This document shows, piece after piece, positions 30,536 through 38,301 of a stretch of DNA of 40,549 nucleotides. The notes below the pieces were generated by a model, which was not told the origin of the DNA, ran no database searches, and saw only the letters and a list, made by a program, of their open reading frames with translations. Position numbers and translations under genes: made by a program. The stretch is from UMGS1601 sp900553335 (lineage in GTDB: Bacteria; Bacillota; Clostridia; Oscillospirales; Ruminococcaceae): positions 1-40,549 of the forward strand of contig CALEUW010000029.1 of NCBI GenBank assembly GCA_937920725.1, in the 5' to 3' direction. Position 1 is the first letter of the stretch. Each line of letters begins with the position of its first letter.

Positions 30536-31339
30536 TTAATTTATCCCGAAAAATCTTTTGAAATTACCGCAAAGAATTTTTCGATTTGTATTTTCATCAA
30601 GTCTGAGGTTTAAAAATCTTTTTAGCTCCGATACATGATCCCACATAGGAAAATCAGTACCGAAAAAAATTCTGTCCTCTCCGTAAGTAAGTATTAGCTC
30701 TTTTGCAAATTCAGGTGACATAAATGCAAGAGATTAAGATGTGTCAAAAAAAACATTTTCGGAGTATAGACAGGTTATTGCTTCCTCCCATCTTTCATAT
30801 CCTCCTAGGTGTGCGGCGATCACTTTTAACTTCGGAAATGCTTTTATGACGTTTTCCAGCCTATGCGGCCTTGAGTAATCATACCGTGGATCGCCCATGT
30901 GAATTAAAACGGGAAGTCTGCCCTCTATCATCTCGTAAATCTTCATTGCTTTTTTGCTGTCAATATTAAAGCGCTGAAAGTCAGGATGAAGCTTTATTCC
31001 CTTAATTCCCGAAGCGATAAGGCCCTCAACCTCCTGAGCTGTATCAGGACTGTCGGGATGAAGAGTTCCAAATCCAACAAATTCAGGATGCTTTTCACAT
31101 TCGCTCAAAATAAATTTGTTTATGCTTTGAACCTGATGAGGTACTGTTGCAACAGAGCATACAAGATAATGAGTAGTGTTGATTTTTTCTCCGCCTTCAA
31201 GAAGAGCTGACGGAGAACCCGAGCTGTAAAACATATCAAGCGAATAAAAATCGCCTATTGAATTTACTGCCTTTTCAGCGATCTTCTCCGGAAATATGTG
31301 AGCGTGTGCATCGCACACTTCGTAATTTAATTCGTCCAT
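30536..31339 (-). pseudogene. amidohydrolase interrupted by an in-frame TAA
   Basis: A metal-dependent hydrolase of the Amidohydrolase_2 group. The chain starts MDELNYEVCDAHAHIFPEK with the HxH pair, has further ligands in KLHPDF, LIHMGD and AAHLGG, then stops at TAA 30736-30734 after VFFDTS. The same frame goes straight on with SLAFMSPEFAKEL and FFGTDFPMWDHV, which carries the last metal Asp, to the normal end at 30536. Homologues read FDTSSSL here, so TCA changed to TAA by one base. The truncated product lacks the last ligand and should be inactive. The start is uncertain: ATG 31339 has a distant AAGGAA, and an ATG at 31387 has no site. Confidence 0.85.
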
Positions 31340-31462
31340 TTTGGTTTTTACGAGTTCCTTTCTTGTCTGCTTTTTAAAGCTTAGCATATTTTGTTAAGCT
31401 AAAGTCAATGTTATTTTAATAAGAGGGCATAGTCGTTGTTATTATTTTCAAAATAAAAGATG

Positions 31463-32227
31463 TTATTCTGAAGCAGGATAAAGAGCTATAAAAACCACAG
31501 ACAAATTATCCTTAGATCCTCTCTCGAGAGCCTCTTTTATAAGCTTCTCCTGCATATCCGAATATGACAGCTCAGAATTCAAAATGCTTTCAAAAGCTTG
31601 GGTGGAAATATAGTCTGTTATTCCGTCTGAGCAAAGTATAAGCATATCATTTTCGCCGAGCTTTTTACCGTAGGAAAATAAATCTATCATTGGATATTGC
31701 TTGGGATTTCCAACTGACGAAATTATTATGTTTTTATAGTTTTTTAAATCAATGTCAAATTTTTCAGCTCTTCCCGTTTCGGTAAGGTATTGAGCAAGCG
31801 ACTGATCCGTTGTTATCTGTGACAGGACGTTATCTTTAAATATGTACGCACGGCTGTCGCCGATATTTACACAATAGGGAATATCAAATTTATCTATCAT
31901 GATAAGACAAAGAGTGGTCTGCATGTTAAAGATCTCACTTTTTATCTCACCTGCGTATACAAGCTTATCATGTATCTCAAATATTCGGTTTTTAAGCTCT
32001 GTCGGATTTTTGTATTCACAAGTAGACAAAAGCTCCGCTGTCATTCGAGAGGCTATCTCTCCCGCATTTTCACCGCCGACTCCATCGCATACGGCACATA
32101 AAAACGGCGGAAAGATTGTGATTTGCCGACTGCCGTCAAGCAAAACGCTTTCCCCGATCAAAACTGCGTCTTCGTTGTGCTTTCTGTAATTGCCGGTAGA
32201 TGTAGATGCTGTTACCAAGTATTTCAT
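31463..32227 (-). CDS. PP2C-type protein phosphatase, 254 aa
   Basis: A Ser/Thr protein phosphatase with Mn/Mg at the active site. The PPM motifs are all present: STGNYRKHNEDAV, VCDGVGGENAG, NIGDSRAYIF, LILCSDGITDYI and GSKDNLSVVF. The domain fills the whole chain with no membrane segment, unlike longer sporulation phosphatases such as SpoIIE. No partner kinase is adjacent, whereas prpC/prkC pairs are usual in Firmicutes. AAAGGAACAATT selects the ATG at 32227; a longer frame lacks a site. Confidence 0.92.
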   Translation of the reverse strand: MKYLVTASTSTGNYRKHNEDAVLIGESVLLDGSRQITIFPPFLCAVCDGVGGENAGEIASRMTAELLSTCEYKNPTELKNRIFEIHDKLVYAGEIKSEIFNMQTTLCLIMIDKFDIPYCVNIGDSRAYIFKDNVLSQITTDQSLAQYLTETGRAEKFDIDLKNYKNIIISSVGNPKQYPMIDLFSYGKKLGENDMLILCSDGITDYISTQAFESILNSELSYSDMQEKLIKEALERGSKDNLSVVFIALYPASE

Positions 32228-32261
32228 AATTGTTCCTTTTTGCATAAAATAAATCATGAAT

Positions 32262-32290
32262 ATTATACTATTAAACAAAGGATAAGTCAA
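32262..32290 (-). promoter_or_regulatory. PP2C gene promoter
   Basis: On the minus strand, TTGACT (32290-32285), 17 bases, TATAAT (32267-32262). Confidence 0.85.
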
Positions 32291-32299
32291 TCTTAACTC

Positions 32300-32328
32300 T
32301 TGAACTTAAAGTAATATTATGGTAAAAT
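32300..32328 (+). promoter_or_regulatory. promoter of the C-GCAxxG-C-C gene
   Basis: TTGAAC (32300-32305), 17 bases, TAAAAT (32323-32328). It is back to back with the PP2C promoter. Confidence 0.75.
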
Positions 32329-32364
32329 TAATGTAAATTACCAGTACAAAGGAGAGTATGATTT

Positions 32365-32805
32365 ATGAGTCGTGCAGATAGGGCAAAAGAGCTTTTTTTA
32401 AACGGATATAATTGTGCACAGGCGGTTTTTTGCGCCTTTTGTGATGAGATTGGAGTTGATGAAGAAACAGCGCAGGCGATTTCTTCGTCTTTCGGCGGCG
32501 GAATGGGAAGAATGAGAGAGGTTTGCGGAGCGGTAAGCGGTGCTTTAATGGTTTTAGGAGCAAAATATGGGTATACTGATAAAAGCGAGCCTTCAAAAAA
32601 GGCGGAGCATTACAAACGTGTTCAGAAGTTTGCCGAATATTTTAAGGAGGAAAACGGCTCAATAATCTGCCGTGAGCTTTTAGGTCTTTCAAGAGGAGAG
32701 AAAAGCAGTCCGATCCCCAGTGATCGAACAAAAGAATACTACAAAAAACGACCATGCCCGGAGATAGTATATATTGCAGCCAAAATTCTTGAGGAGAAAT
32801 TTTAA
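32365..32805 (+). CDS. C-GCAxxG-C-C family redox-like protein, 146 aa
   Basis: A member of the small cysteine-rich family named after its spaced motif. NCAQAVFCAF, then VCGAVSGALMVLG, a Cys in ICRELLG and one in RPCPEIV give the conserved Cys series, and an FGGGMGRM loop lies between. Members are soluble alpha-helical proteins thought to bind a metal or take part in redox reactions; the function is not established. Its stop is directly followed by the ATG of the YitT gene, so the two are co-translated. AAAGGAGAG precedes the ATG. Confidence 0.88.
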   Translation: MSRADRAKELFLNGYNCAQAVFCAFCDEIGVDEETAQAISSSFGGGMGRMREVCGAVSGALMVLGAKYGYTDKSEPSKKAEHYKRVQKFAEYFKEENGSIICRELLGLSRGEKSSPIPSDRTKEYYKKRPCPEIVYIAAKILEEKF

Positions 32806-33666
32806 ATGAAGCTTTTTAAAAAGAAGTTTATCCAAAACGCTGTAACGGTTGTTATCGGTTCGATTCTTTACGCTATAGGAATAAGCTTGTTCTTAGAGCC
32901 AAACCACTTAGCTCCGGGGGGCGTTTCGGGAATAGGAATCATGGTAAATCATCTGACTCCTTTAAGCGTCGGTGCTGTTTCGATAATTTTAAACATTCCG
33001 CTTATGATAATAGGACTTATAAAGCTTGGACGTGGATTTACTGTAAGCACAGGTATATGTATTTTACTTACCTCTGTGCTGGTGGATGTATGTTCCTTGA
33101 TAAAGCCGCTCACAAACGACAGGCTTTTGGCAGCTATTGTAGGCGGAGCAATTCTGGCAGTCGGACTTGCGCTTATTTTTAAAACCGGTGCAACAACCGG
33201 CGGAGTTGATATTGTTATAAGACTTTTAAGGCTTAAGTTTAAGCATATAAAGTCGGGAGCTATCATGTTTATAATAGACGGAACGATTTCTATCTTTTCG
33301 TATTTTGTATTCCATGATTTTGACATTGCTCTTTATGCAGTTTTATCGCTTATAGTATCAAGTCTTGTGATGGATATCGTCCTGTATGGAAGCGATGAAG
33401 CGAAGCTGGCATTTATAGTTACCGAAAAGCAGCACGAAATAGTAACTCATATTTTAGATAATTTAGATGTAGGCGCAAGTATTTTAGATGCAACGGGAGC
33501 TTATTCAAAATCGGTTAAGCATATTGTTTTGTGCGCCACAAGAAAACAGCTTCTGCCAAAACTTGAGGAAATAGTTTTGGAATGCGATAAGGATTCGTTT
33601 ATGATAGTTACCTCGGCAAGCGAAATATACGGCGAGGGATTTAAAGAGAAAATGAATTTGTATTAA
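32806..33666 (+). CDS. YitT-family membrane protein with DUF2179 domain, 286 aa
   Basis: A membrane protein with five or six helices (about residues 10-32, 45-70, 78-98, 105-128 and 145-190) followed by a cytoplasmic DUF2179 domain (about 200-280: LAFIVTEKQHEIVTHILDNL, then SFMIVTSASEIYGEGF). The hallmark LAPGGVSGIGIMVN lies after helix 1, and GATTGGVDIV in the middle. Members are proposed transporters; the substrate is unknown. The start follows the previous stop without a gap. Confidence 0.92.
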   Translation: MKLFKKKFIQNAVTVVIGSILYAIGISLFLEPNHLAPGGVSGIGIMVNHLTPLSVGAVSIILNIPLMIIGLIKLGRGFTVSTGICILLTSVLVDVCSLIKPLTNDRLLAAIVGGAILAVGLALIFKTGATTGGVDIVIRLLRLKFKHIKSGAIMFIIDGTISIFSYFVFHDFDIALYAVLSLIVSSLVMDIVLYGSDEAKLAFIVTEKQHEIVTHILDNLDVGASILDATGAYSKSVKHIVLCATRKQLLPKLEEIVLECDKDSFMIVTSASEIYGEGFKEKMNLY

Positions 33667-33683
33667 ATGCTTGTAAAAAAGAA

Positions 33684-33708
33684 CAGCCGCTTGATGTTCA
33701 AGCGGCTG
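33684..33708 (-). terminator. hairpin after the YitT gene
   Basis: A perfect 11-base-pair stem CAGCCGCTTGA/TCAAGCGGCTG with a 3-base loop. The T-run appears only on the minus strand. For rightward transcripts it is a strong hairpin without a T-run, so it may protect the 3' end more than terminate. Confidence 0.55.
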
Positions 33709-33750
33709 CCATGTTTGGAATGTCCAAAGCACAAAAAATATAGGGGAGAA

Positions 33751-33838
33751 GCTTGATATGAAAAAAAATCAAGCATTTATATAAAGGCTAGGGGTAAAAG
33801 CCTTTATACCGTTTTAAATAGGATATTTCTTATCCTAT
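33751..33838 (+). other. structured leader with three perfect hairpins
   Basis: Three successive stems: GCTTGAT/ATCAAGC (33751-33774), TATAAAGGC/GCCTTTATA (33780-33808) and ATAGGATA/TATCCTAT (33818-33838). The loop of the first holds an ATG opening an 8-codon frame (33758-33784, MKKNQAFI) behind AGGGGAGA. The region lies 78-165 bases before rsmE. It matches no riboswitch I know. Confidence 0.45.
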
Positions 33839-33915
33839 GCACTAAGTTTACAGTCCGTTTGTGATAGATATGTGTTGACGTTTTGAACGGATACTGAAAA
33901 GAAAGGAACTGAAAA

Positions 33916-34644
33916 ATGCCGAGATTCTTTGTAGAAAGTAAAAATATATTTGATACATATATTGAGATTTGCGGTGATGATGCAAGACATATCGGAAGAA
34001 GTCTTAGAATGAAGCTTTCGGATAAAATTACCGTATGCTGTCAAAACACCGATTACGAATGTGAAATAATATCAATTTCCGATACTGAGGTTAAGGCGGG
34101 GATTATTTCTAAAAGCAAAACGAAGGCAGAACCTAATATATCGCTTACCTTGTTTCAGGCAGTTCCGAAATCCGATAAGCTGGAATTTATCGTGCAAAAA
34201 GCAGTTGAGCTTGGAGCGGCAAGAATAGTTCCTGTTTTAACAAGGCGATGCGTTGCCAAGTATGACAGCAAATCCTTTGAAAAAAAGCTTATAAGGCTAA
34301 GGCGAATTGCCGAAGAAGCGGCAAAGCAATCGGGAAGGGGAAGTATTCCTGAGGTTTTAGATATAATAGATATACAAAGCTACTATGACAGAATTAAGGA
34401 TTTTGATTTGAATCTTATCTGCTATGAGGGAGGCGGTAAAAGATTTAACGACGTCAAGGAGATATGTTCTTCAAAAAGTATCAGCCTTTTTATCGGAAGC
34501 GAGGGCGGATTTGATGAAATCGAAGTCGAAAAGGCAAAAGAAACCGGAGCTGTTCCTATAACGCTCGGAAACAGAATTTTGCGCTGTGAAACTGCACCGG
34601 TTTGTGCGATTTCGGTTATTATGAATTTGAGCGGAAATATTTGA
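33916..34644 (+). CDS. rsmE: 16S rRNA m3U1498 methyltransferase RsmE, 242 aa
   Basis: A SPOUT-class methyltransferase that methylates N3 of U1498 in 16S rRNA. The N-terminal PUA-like domain (about 1-70) starts MPRFFVES and has HIGRSLRMKLSDKI. The catalytic knot has LFQAVPKSDKLEFIVQKAVE LG-type motif residues (75-98), RCVAKY, AAKQSGRGSIPEV and the cofactor loop FIGSEGGFDEIEVE, ending LGNRILRCETAPV. The family residues are all present. AAAGGAAC precedes the ATG. In many Firmicutes it follows prmA, but here prmA is absent and a structured leader precedes it. Confidence 0.95.
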   Translation: MPRFFVESKNIFDTYIEICGDDARHIGRSLRMKLSDKITVCCQNTDYECEIISISDTEVKAGIISKSKTKAEPNISLTLFQAVPKSDKLEFIVQKAVELGAARIVPVLTRRCVAKYDSKSFEKKLIRLRRIAEEAAKQSGRGSIPEVLDIIDIQSYYDRIKDFDLNLICYEGGGKRFNDVKEICSSKSISLFIGSEGGFDEIEVEKAKETGAVPITLGNRILRCETAPVCAISVIMNLSGNI

Positions 34645-34785
34645 TAATGCGTGAGTTACGAAGCTGTCAGCCTTATTTTATTACTGAATTTGATTGCACA
34701 TTAAAGAGCGTTTGGCACATTGTTTAAGTACAAAGCTTTGTTTTTATGAGAATGTGTATGAATTGCTGAATTTGCTCGTAAACAC

Positions 34786-34813
34786 TTGAAATTTCCTTTA
34801 AATAGTATATAAT
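34786..34813 (+). promoter_or_regulatory. promoter of the candidate small RNA
   Basis: TTGAAA (34786-34791), 16 bases, TATAAT (34808-34813). A start is expected near 34820. No coding sequence follows before the terminator at 34914. Confidence 0.7.
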
Positions 34814-34819
34814 TATTAT

Positions 34820-34944
34820 AAAAGGCTCAAAGATGGTATCTGCACTTTTGCGTATATTCTTCATAACTTCATATTCCCCCCTAGTTATATTTATAAGATA
34901 CCGGAGTCCTTTGCCCGACTTTTATTTTAAAGTCGGGTTTTTTT
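34820..34944 (+). ncRNA. candidate small RNA with C6 loop, about 125 nt
   Basis: The transcript expected from the promoter at 34786 to the terminator ending at 34944. The 5' AAAGG and CTC (34821-34828) pair with GAG and CCTTT (34904-34912). GGTATCT (34835-34841) pairs with AGATACC (34896-34902). An inner stem ATAACT/AGTTAT (34863-34868, 34883-34888) carries a 14-base loop with six C (34876-34881). A C-rich loop is the typical seed of Gram-positive small RNAs that bind GGAGG ribosome binding sites. There is no reading frame with a binding site. It does not look like SRP RNA, tmRNA or RNase P RNA; a short 6S-like RNA is conceivable. Confidence 0.55.
34914..34944 (+). terminator. terminator of the small RNA
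   Basis: CCCGACTTT (34914-34922) pairs perfectly with AAAGTCGGG (34929-34937), with a 6-base loop and seven T's. Confidence 0.92.
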
Positions 34945-35000
34945 ATTATTTTAAAGCACTTATATAAAGCACACTCTTAAGAGGCGAAAAGCAAGAATGA

Positions 35001-35034
35001 TTGATAATTGACAATGAAAAATTGATAATTAATT
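35001..35034 (-). repeat. AATTGTC-type dispersed repeat, copy 3
   Basis: On the minus strand it reads AATTAATTATC, AATTTTTC, ATTGTCAATTATC, a diverged member of the family seen at 24032, 26637 and 40400. Confidence 0.45.
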
Positions 35035-35122
35035 CGACACAATTTGACAAAAGGCACTCTAGCTTCTAATAGGTGTTTGTTCCATAGGGAGTACTGTCGA
35101 CTTTGTCAAAATGCTCACATAA

Positions 35123-35163
35123 AAATAACCGTCTTAGGATCATAAAACCTAAGACGGTTATTT
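35123..35163 (-). terminator. terminator of the rubrerythrin gene
   Basis: A perfect 16-base-pair stem (35123-35138 with 35148-35163) and a 9-base loop, starting ten bases after the stop codon. The minus strand continues TTATG. Confidence 0.85.
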
Positions 35164-35172
35164 GTTTAACGG

Positions 35173-35715
35173 TTAATAGTTGTTCGATTTAAGCTCGAAA
35201 TAAGCCTTAGGATGTGCACAAACAGGACACACTTCAGGCGCTTTTGCGCCGATTACTATATGTCCACAGTTGCGGCAAACCCAAATCGCTTCTCCATCCC
35301 TTGAGAAAACAAGGCCGCCCTCAATATTTGCCAAAAGCTTCTTGTATCGCTCTTCGTGTTCTTTTTCGATGTTTCCAACCATTTCAAAAAGAGCAGCGAT
35401 ATTTGTGAACCCCTCTTCTTTAGCTTCCTTCGCAAAAGTAGCGTACATATCTGTCCACTCGTAGTTTTCGCCGGCAGCAGCGTCTGCAAGGTTGTCTGTT
35501 GTAGTAGGGATTTCTCCGTCATGCAAAAGCTTAAACCAGATTTTAGCGTGCTCCTTTTCATTTGCAGCTGTTTCTTCAAAAATAGCGGCGATCTGCTGAT
35601 AACCTTCTTTTTTTGCTTTGCTTGCATAGTAGGTGTATTTGTTCCTCGCCTGAGATTCCCCAGCAAATGCAGCCATAAGATTGGCTTCTGTTTTCGTTCC
35701 TTTTAATTCTTTCAT
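35173..35715 (-). CDS. rbr: classical rubrerythrin, 180 aa
   Basis: A cytoplasmic peroxidase of anaerobes. The ferritin-like diiron domain (1-135) has ligands in AAFAGESQARNKYTYYA, FEETAANEKEHAKIW, ATFAKEAKEEGF and VGNIEKEHEERYK. The C-terminal rubredoxin domain (about 145-178) holds CRNCG and CPVCAHP. This is the reverse domain order of the protein at 13130. AAAGGAGGATA precedes the ATG. Two dyads lie upstream in the promoter region, so it is likely regulated. It is monocistronic, with its own strong terminator. Confidence 0.95.
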   Translation of the reverse strand: MKELKGTKTEANLMAAFAGESQARNKYTYYASKAKKEGYQQIAAIFEETAANEKEHAKIWFKLLHDGEIPTTTDNLADAAAGENYEWTDMYATFAKEAKEEGFTNIAALFEMVGNIEKEHEERYKKLLANIEGGLVFSRDGEAIWVCRNCGHIVIGAKAPEVCPVCAHPKAYFELKSNNY

Positions 35716-35733
35716 AGTTTATCCTCCTTTAAG

Positions 35734-35794
35734 TATTCAGGATACAGTCCTGAATATACTATACTTGAAATTGGGTATGATAATCTGTCATACC
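35734..35794 (-). promoter_or_regulatory. two operator-like dyads upstream of rubrerythrin
   Basis: TATTCAGGA-TACAG-TCCTGAATA (35734-35756), nine-base arms, lies four bases upstream of the ribosome binding site on the minus strand. GGTATGA-TAATCTG-TCATACC (35774-35794), seven-base arms, lies 17 bases further up. A possible -10 TATAGT sits between them. Neither matches a PerR or Fur box by eye. Confidence 0.5.
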
Positions 35795-35875
35795 GTAGAT
35801 AAGGCTTTGAGATGAATATATTATCAAAGCAATTTGTCCGTAGTTATCTTTGGATATTTTACAAATAATATGCAA

Positions 35876-36349
35876 TTAATGCAAAATTAAATCAGCATAT
35901 TCAAAGCTTATTATTTTCTTAAGCTCATTCGGTGAAAGCTCAACCTGATAACCGATCTTGCCTGCGCTGAAAATTATATTTTCTGCTTTCTCTGCGCTTT
36001 GGTGAACAGTCAGCTTAAAGCATTTTTTCATTCCTATAGGCGAACAACCGCCGTGAACATATCCGGTTACTTTTAAAAGATCCTTTTGCGGTATCATTTC
36101 AAGAGCCTTTTCGTTTACTGCCTTTGCAGCTTTTTTTAGGTCAAGCTCACAGTTTACAGGGATCATAAAAACATAATACTCTCGGCTTTTGGCTTGAGTC
36201 ACAAGGGTTTTAAACACTTTGTTTGGATCTTGACCTAGATACATTGCAACATCTTTTCCCGAAACGGCGCTGCTTTTTGAATAATCATATGTTTTATAGA
36301 TTATTTTTGCTGAATCGAGAATTCTCATAACATTAGTTTTTACTGCCAC
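35876..36349 (-). CDS. YbaK/EbsC-family Cys-tRNA(Pro) deacylase, 157 aa
   Basis: Trans-editing enzyme that hydrolyses mischarged Cys-tRNA(Pro). The chain has the family pattern: NVMRILDSAKIIYKTYDYS at the start, then DPNKVFKTLVTQ with the catalytic Lys, then YVHGGCSPIGMKK as the substrate loop, and a closing ELSPNELKKII. Length is typical (about 155-160). CGGAGAAATCAA selects the GTG at 36349. A longer frame to 36406 would overlap htpG and lacks a site. It lies 19 bases after htpG and may share its transcript. Confidence 0.92.
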   Translation of the reverse strand: MAVKTNVMRILDSAKIIYKTYDYSKSSAVSGKDVAMYLGQDPNKVFKTLVTQAKSREYYVFMIPVNCELDLKKAAKAVNEKALEMIPQKDLLKVTGYVHGGCSPIGMKKCFKLTVHQSAEKAENIIFSAGKIGYQVELSPNELKKIISFEYADLILH

Positions 36350-36368
36350 TTGATTTCTCCGTTTTAAA

Positions 36369-38246
36369 TTAAACCATAAGTTCGCAGATTTTATTTGAGA
36401 AGTCAAGCGGGTTTTCTATTTCTATTCCTTCAATCAAAAGCGCCTGATTATATAAAAGCTCTGTATAAACATCAAGCCTATCCTTGTCGCTTTCAAAAAG
36501 GGATTTAAGTTTCTCAAAAATCGGGTGATTCGGATTTATTTCAAGTGCTTTTTGACTTTTTATATTTCCGTCTGCATTAGGCATAGAGCCAAGTACCTTT
36601 TCCATTTCAAGCGACACTTCTCCGTCTGCTGTAAGGCAAACAGGGTGTGTTTTAAGCTTGTTTGAAAGGCGAACGCTCGTAACCTTATCTCCGAGGGAGT
36701 TTTTCATATGCTCAAACATATCCTTGGAGCTTTCTTGTTCTTTCTTTACCTCTTCCTTTTCGGTTTCGGTTGAAAGGTCAAGATCGCTTGCACTTATGGA
36801 CTTGAATTCCTTTTCTTTGTAATTTCCGAGCATCTTGATTGCAAACTCATCTACGTCATCCGTGAAGTACAACAGCTCGTATCCTCTGTCCTTAACGGCC
36901 TCCGCCTGTGGGAGCATATTGATTCTCGCAGTGCTTTCTCCGCAAGCGTAATAGATATATTTTTGATCTTCTGCCATCCTTGAAACATATTCGGAAAGAG
37001 TAACAGGCTTGTTTTCAAAGCTTGATGTGAACATTAAAAGCTCTTCAAGTGCATCTTTTGCAGCTCCGAACGACTGATAGATTCCAAACTTCAGCTGAAG
37101 ACCGAATTCTTTGTAGAACTTCTCGTAATCCGCACGCTTGTTCTTAAGCATTTTTGCCAGCTCATTCTTTATTGACTTTTCAATGTTCTTAGCAATGATT
37201 TTGAGCTGCCTGTCGTGCTGGAGCATTTCTCTTGATATGTTAAGAGAAAGATCCTCTGAATCTACAAGGCCTTTTACAAAGCTGAAATAATCCGGTAAAA
37301 GGTCGGAGCAGTTTTCCATTATCATTACTCCGCTTGAATAAAGCTGAAGTCCCTTCTCGTAGTTTTTTGAATAGTAGTTGTACGGCGCTTTTGAAGGGAT
37401 GAATAAAAGTGCGTCGTAGGTTGCAACTCCTTCGTTTTTTGAATGAATGTGGGATATTGGCGGCTGATAATCCATAAACTTGTCCGAATAAAACGAATTG
37501 TAATCCTCGTCTTTAAGCTCAGATTTATTCTTTTTCCAAATCGGCACCATACTGTTTAGAGTTTTAATCTCTTTTGTATAGGTCGTTTCTTTGCCTTCTT
37601 CAAAATGAGGAACTTCTACCTCCATTTTGATAGGGAAACGAATGTAATCGGAATACTTTTTGATAAGAGCTTCAATTTTATATCTTTCGATATATTCATC
37701 GTAGTTCTCTTCTTCGGTATTGTCCTTTATTTTAAGAGTAATAACAGTTCCGACAGAGTCCTTCTCGCATTCACCGATCGTGTATCCTGAAACTCCCTCA
37801 GACTTCCAAACAAAAGCTGTATCGCTGCCGAAAGCTTTGCTCTTTACCTCGACCTCTTTTGCAACCATAAACGCCGAATAAAATCCTACTCCGAACTGAC
37901 CTATAATATCCACGTCATCAGAAAGCTTGTTTTCAGATTTAAAGGATAGAGAACCGCTTTTTGCGATTGTACCTAAGTTATTTTCAAGCTCTTCTTTGGT
38001 CATTCCGATACCATTATCTTTTATAGTAAGAGTGCGGTTTTCTTTATCAGCTTCGATGAATATCTCAAAATCGTCTTTTTTAAGCTCAACAGAAGAATCG
38101 GTAAGAGATTTAAAATAAAGTTTATCTATAGCATCGCTTGCATTAGAAATAAGCTCTCTTAAAAAAATCTCTTTGTGTGTGTAAATAGAGTTGATCATCA
38201 TTTCTAGAAGTCTTTTTGATTCCGCTTTAAATTCTTTTGTTTCCAT
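36369..38246 (-). CDS. htpG: HSP90-family chaperone HtpG, 625 aa
   Basis: An ATP-driven homodimeric chaperone. The N-terminal GHKL ATPase domain has LRELISNASDAIDKL, DNGIGMTKEEL, GQFGVGFYSAFMV and a final GTVITL. The middle domain (about 230-490) and C-terminal dimerisation domain (500-625) follow, with the usual length. AAAGGACATACAAAA selects the ATG at 38246; the ATG at 38264 lacks a site. A perfect CIRCE operator lies at 38271, so this htpG belongs to the HrcA heat-shock regulon. In Bacillus subtilis htpG is not under HrcA. Confidence 0.96.
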   Translation of the reverse strand: METKEFKAESKRLLEMMINSIYTHKEIFLRELISNASDAIDKLYFKSLTDSSVELKKDDFEIFIEADKENRTLTIKDNGIGMTKEELENNLGTIAKSGSLSFKSENKLSDDVDIIGQFGVGFYSAFMVAKEVEVKSKAFGSDTAFVWKSEGVSGYTIGECEKDSVGTVITLKIKDNTEEENYDEYIERYKIEALIKKYSDYIRFPIKMEVEVPHFEEGKETTYTKEIKTLNSMVPIWKKNKSELKDEDYNSFYSDKFMDYQPPISHIHSKNEGVATYDALLFIPSKAPYNYYSKNYEKGLQLYSSGVMIMENCSDLLPDYFSFVKGLVDSEDLSLNISREMLQHDRQLKIIAKNIEKSIKNELAKMLKNKRADYEKFYKEFGLQLKFGIYQSFGAAKDALEELLMFTSSFENKPVTLSEYVSRMAEDQKYIYYACGESTARINMLPQAEAVKDRGYELLYFTDDVDEFAIKMLGNYKEKEFKSISASDLDLSTETEKEEVKKEQESSKDMFEHMKNSLGDKVTSVRLSNKLKTHPVCLTADGEVSLEMEKVLGSMPNADGNIKSQKALEINPNHPIFEKLKSLFESDKDRLDVYTELLYNQALLIEGIEIENPLDFSNKICELMV

Positions 38247-38270
38247 TTTTGTATGTCCTTTCATGTTGAT

Positions 38271-38297
38271 TTAGCACTCTCTGTACCCGAGTGCTAA
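38271..38297 (-). promoter_or_regulatory. CIRCE element (HrcA operator)
   Basis: TTAGCACTC (38271-38279), nine bases, GAGTGCTAA (38289-38297): a perfect match to the CIRCE consensus. It starts just after the -10 of the htpG promoter, where bound HrcA would block transcription. Confidence 0.97.
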
Positions 38298-38301
38298 ATA
38301 C

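Larger units (their letters stand above)
34645..35172. other. 528-base gene-free region
   Basis: No coding frame with a ribosome binding site is seen on either strand. The region holds a promoter (34786-34813), a candidate small RNA with terminator (34820-34944), dispersed repeat copy 3 (35001-35034), an inverted pair TTTGACAAA/TTTGTCAAA (35043-35051, 35102-35110), and the terminator of the rubrerythrin gene (35123-35163). The first 140 bases show nothing I can name. Confidence 0.7.

Noticed and set aside
30734..30736. Possible recoding (selenocysteine or pyrrolysine) in the amidohydrolase
   Set aside because: The codon is TAA. Selenocysteine uses TGA and pyrrolysine TAG, and no downstream recoding hairpin is visible. 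A nonsense mutation is simpler.
33505..33732. Leftward frame opposite the end of the YitT gene
   Set aside because: It lies over a well-supported YitT coding region, has no ribosome binding site and shows a meaningless composition.
34820..34944. T-box or riboswitch leader
   Set aside because: The terminator ends the transcript and no gene follows on that strand before the oppositely read rubrerythrin gene, so it cannot be a leader.
35041..35110. TTTGACAAA/TTTGTCAAA inverted pair as ends of a tiny insertion element
   Set aside because: The 68 bases contain no target-site duplication that I can see and no second copy in this window. It may be chance in an AT-rich gap.
35356..35706. Rightward Cys/Phe-rich frame opposite rubrerythrin
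   Set aside because: A mirror of a conserved rubrerythrin gene. The apparent membrane character comes from the antisense of Glu/Lys-rich codons.
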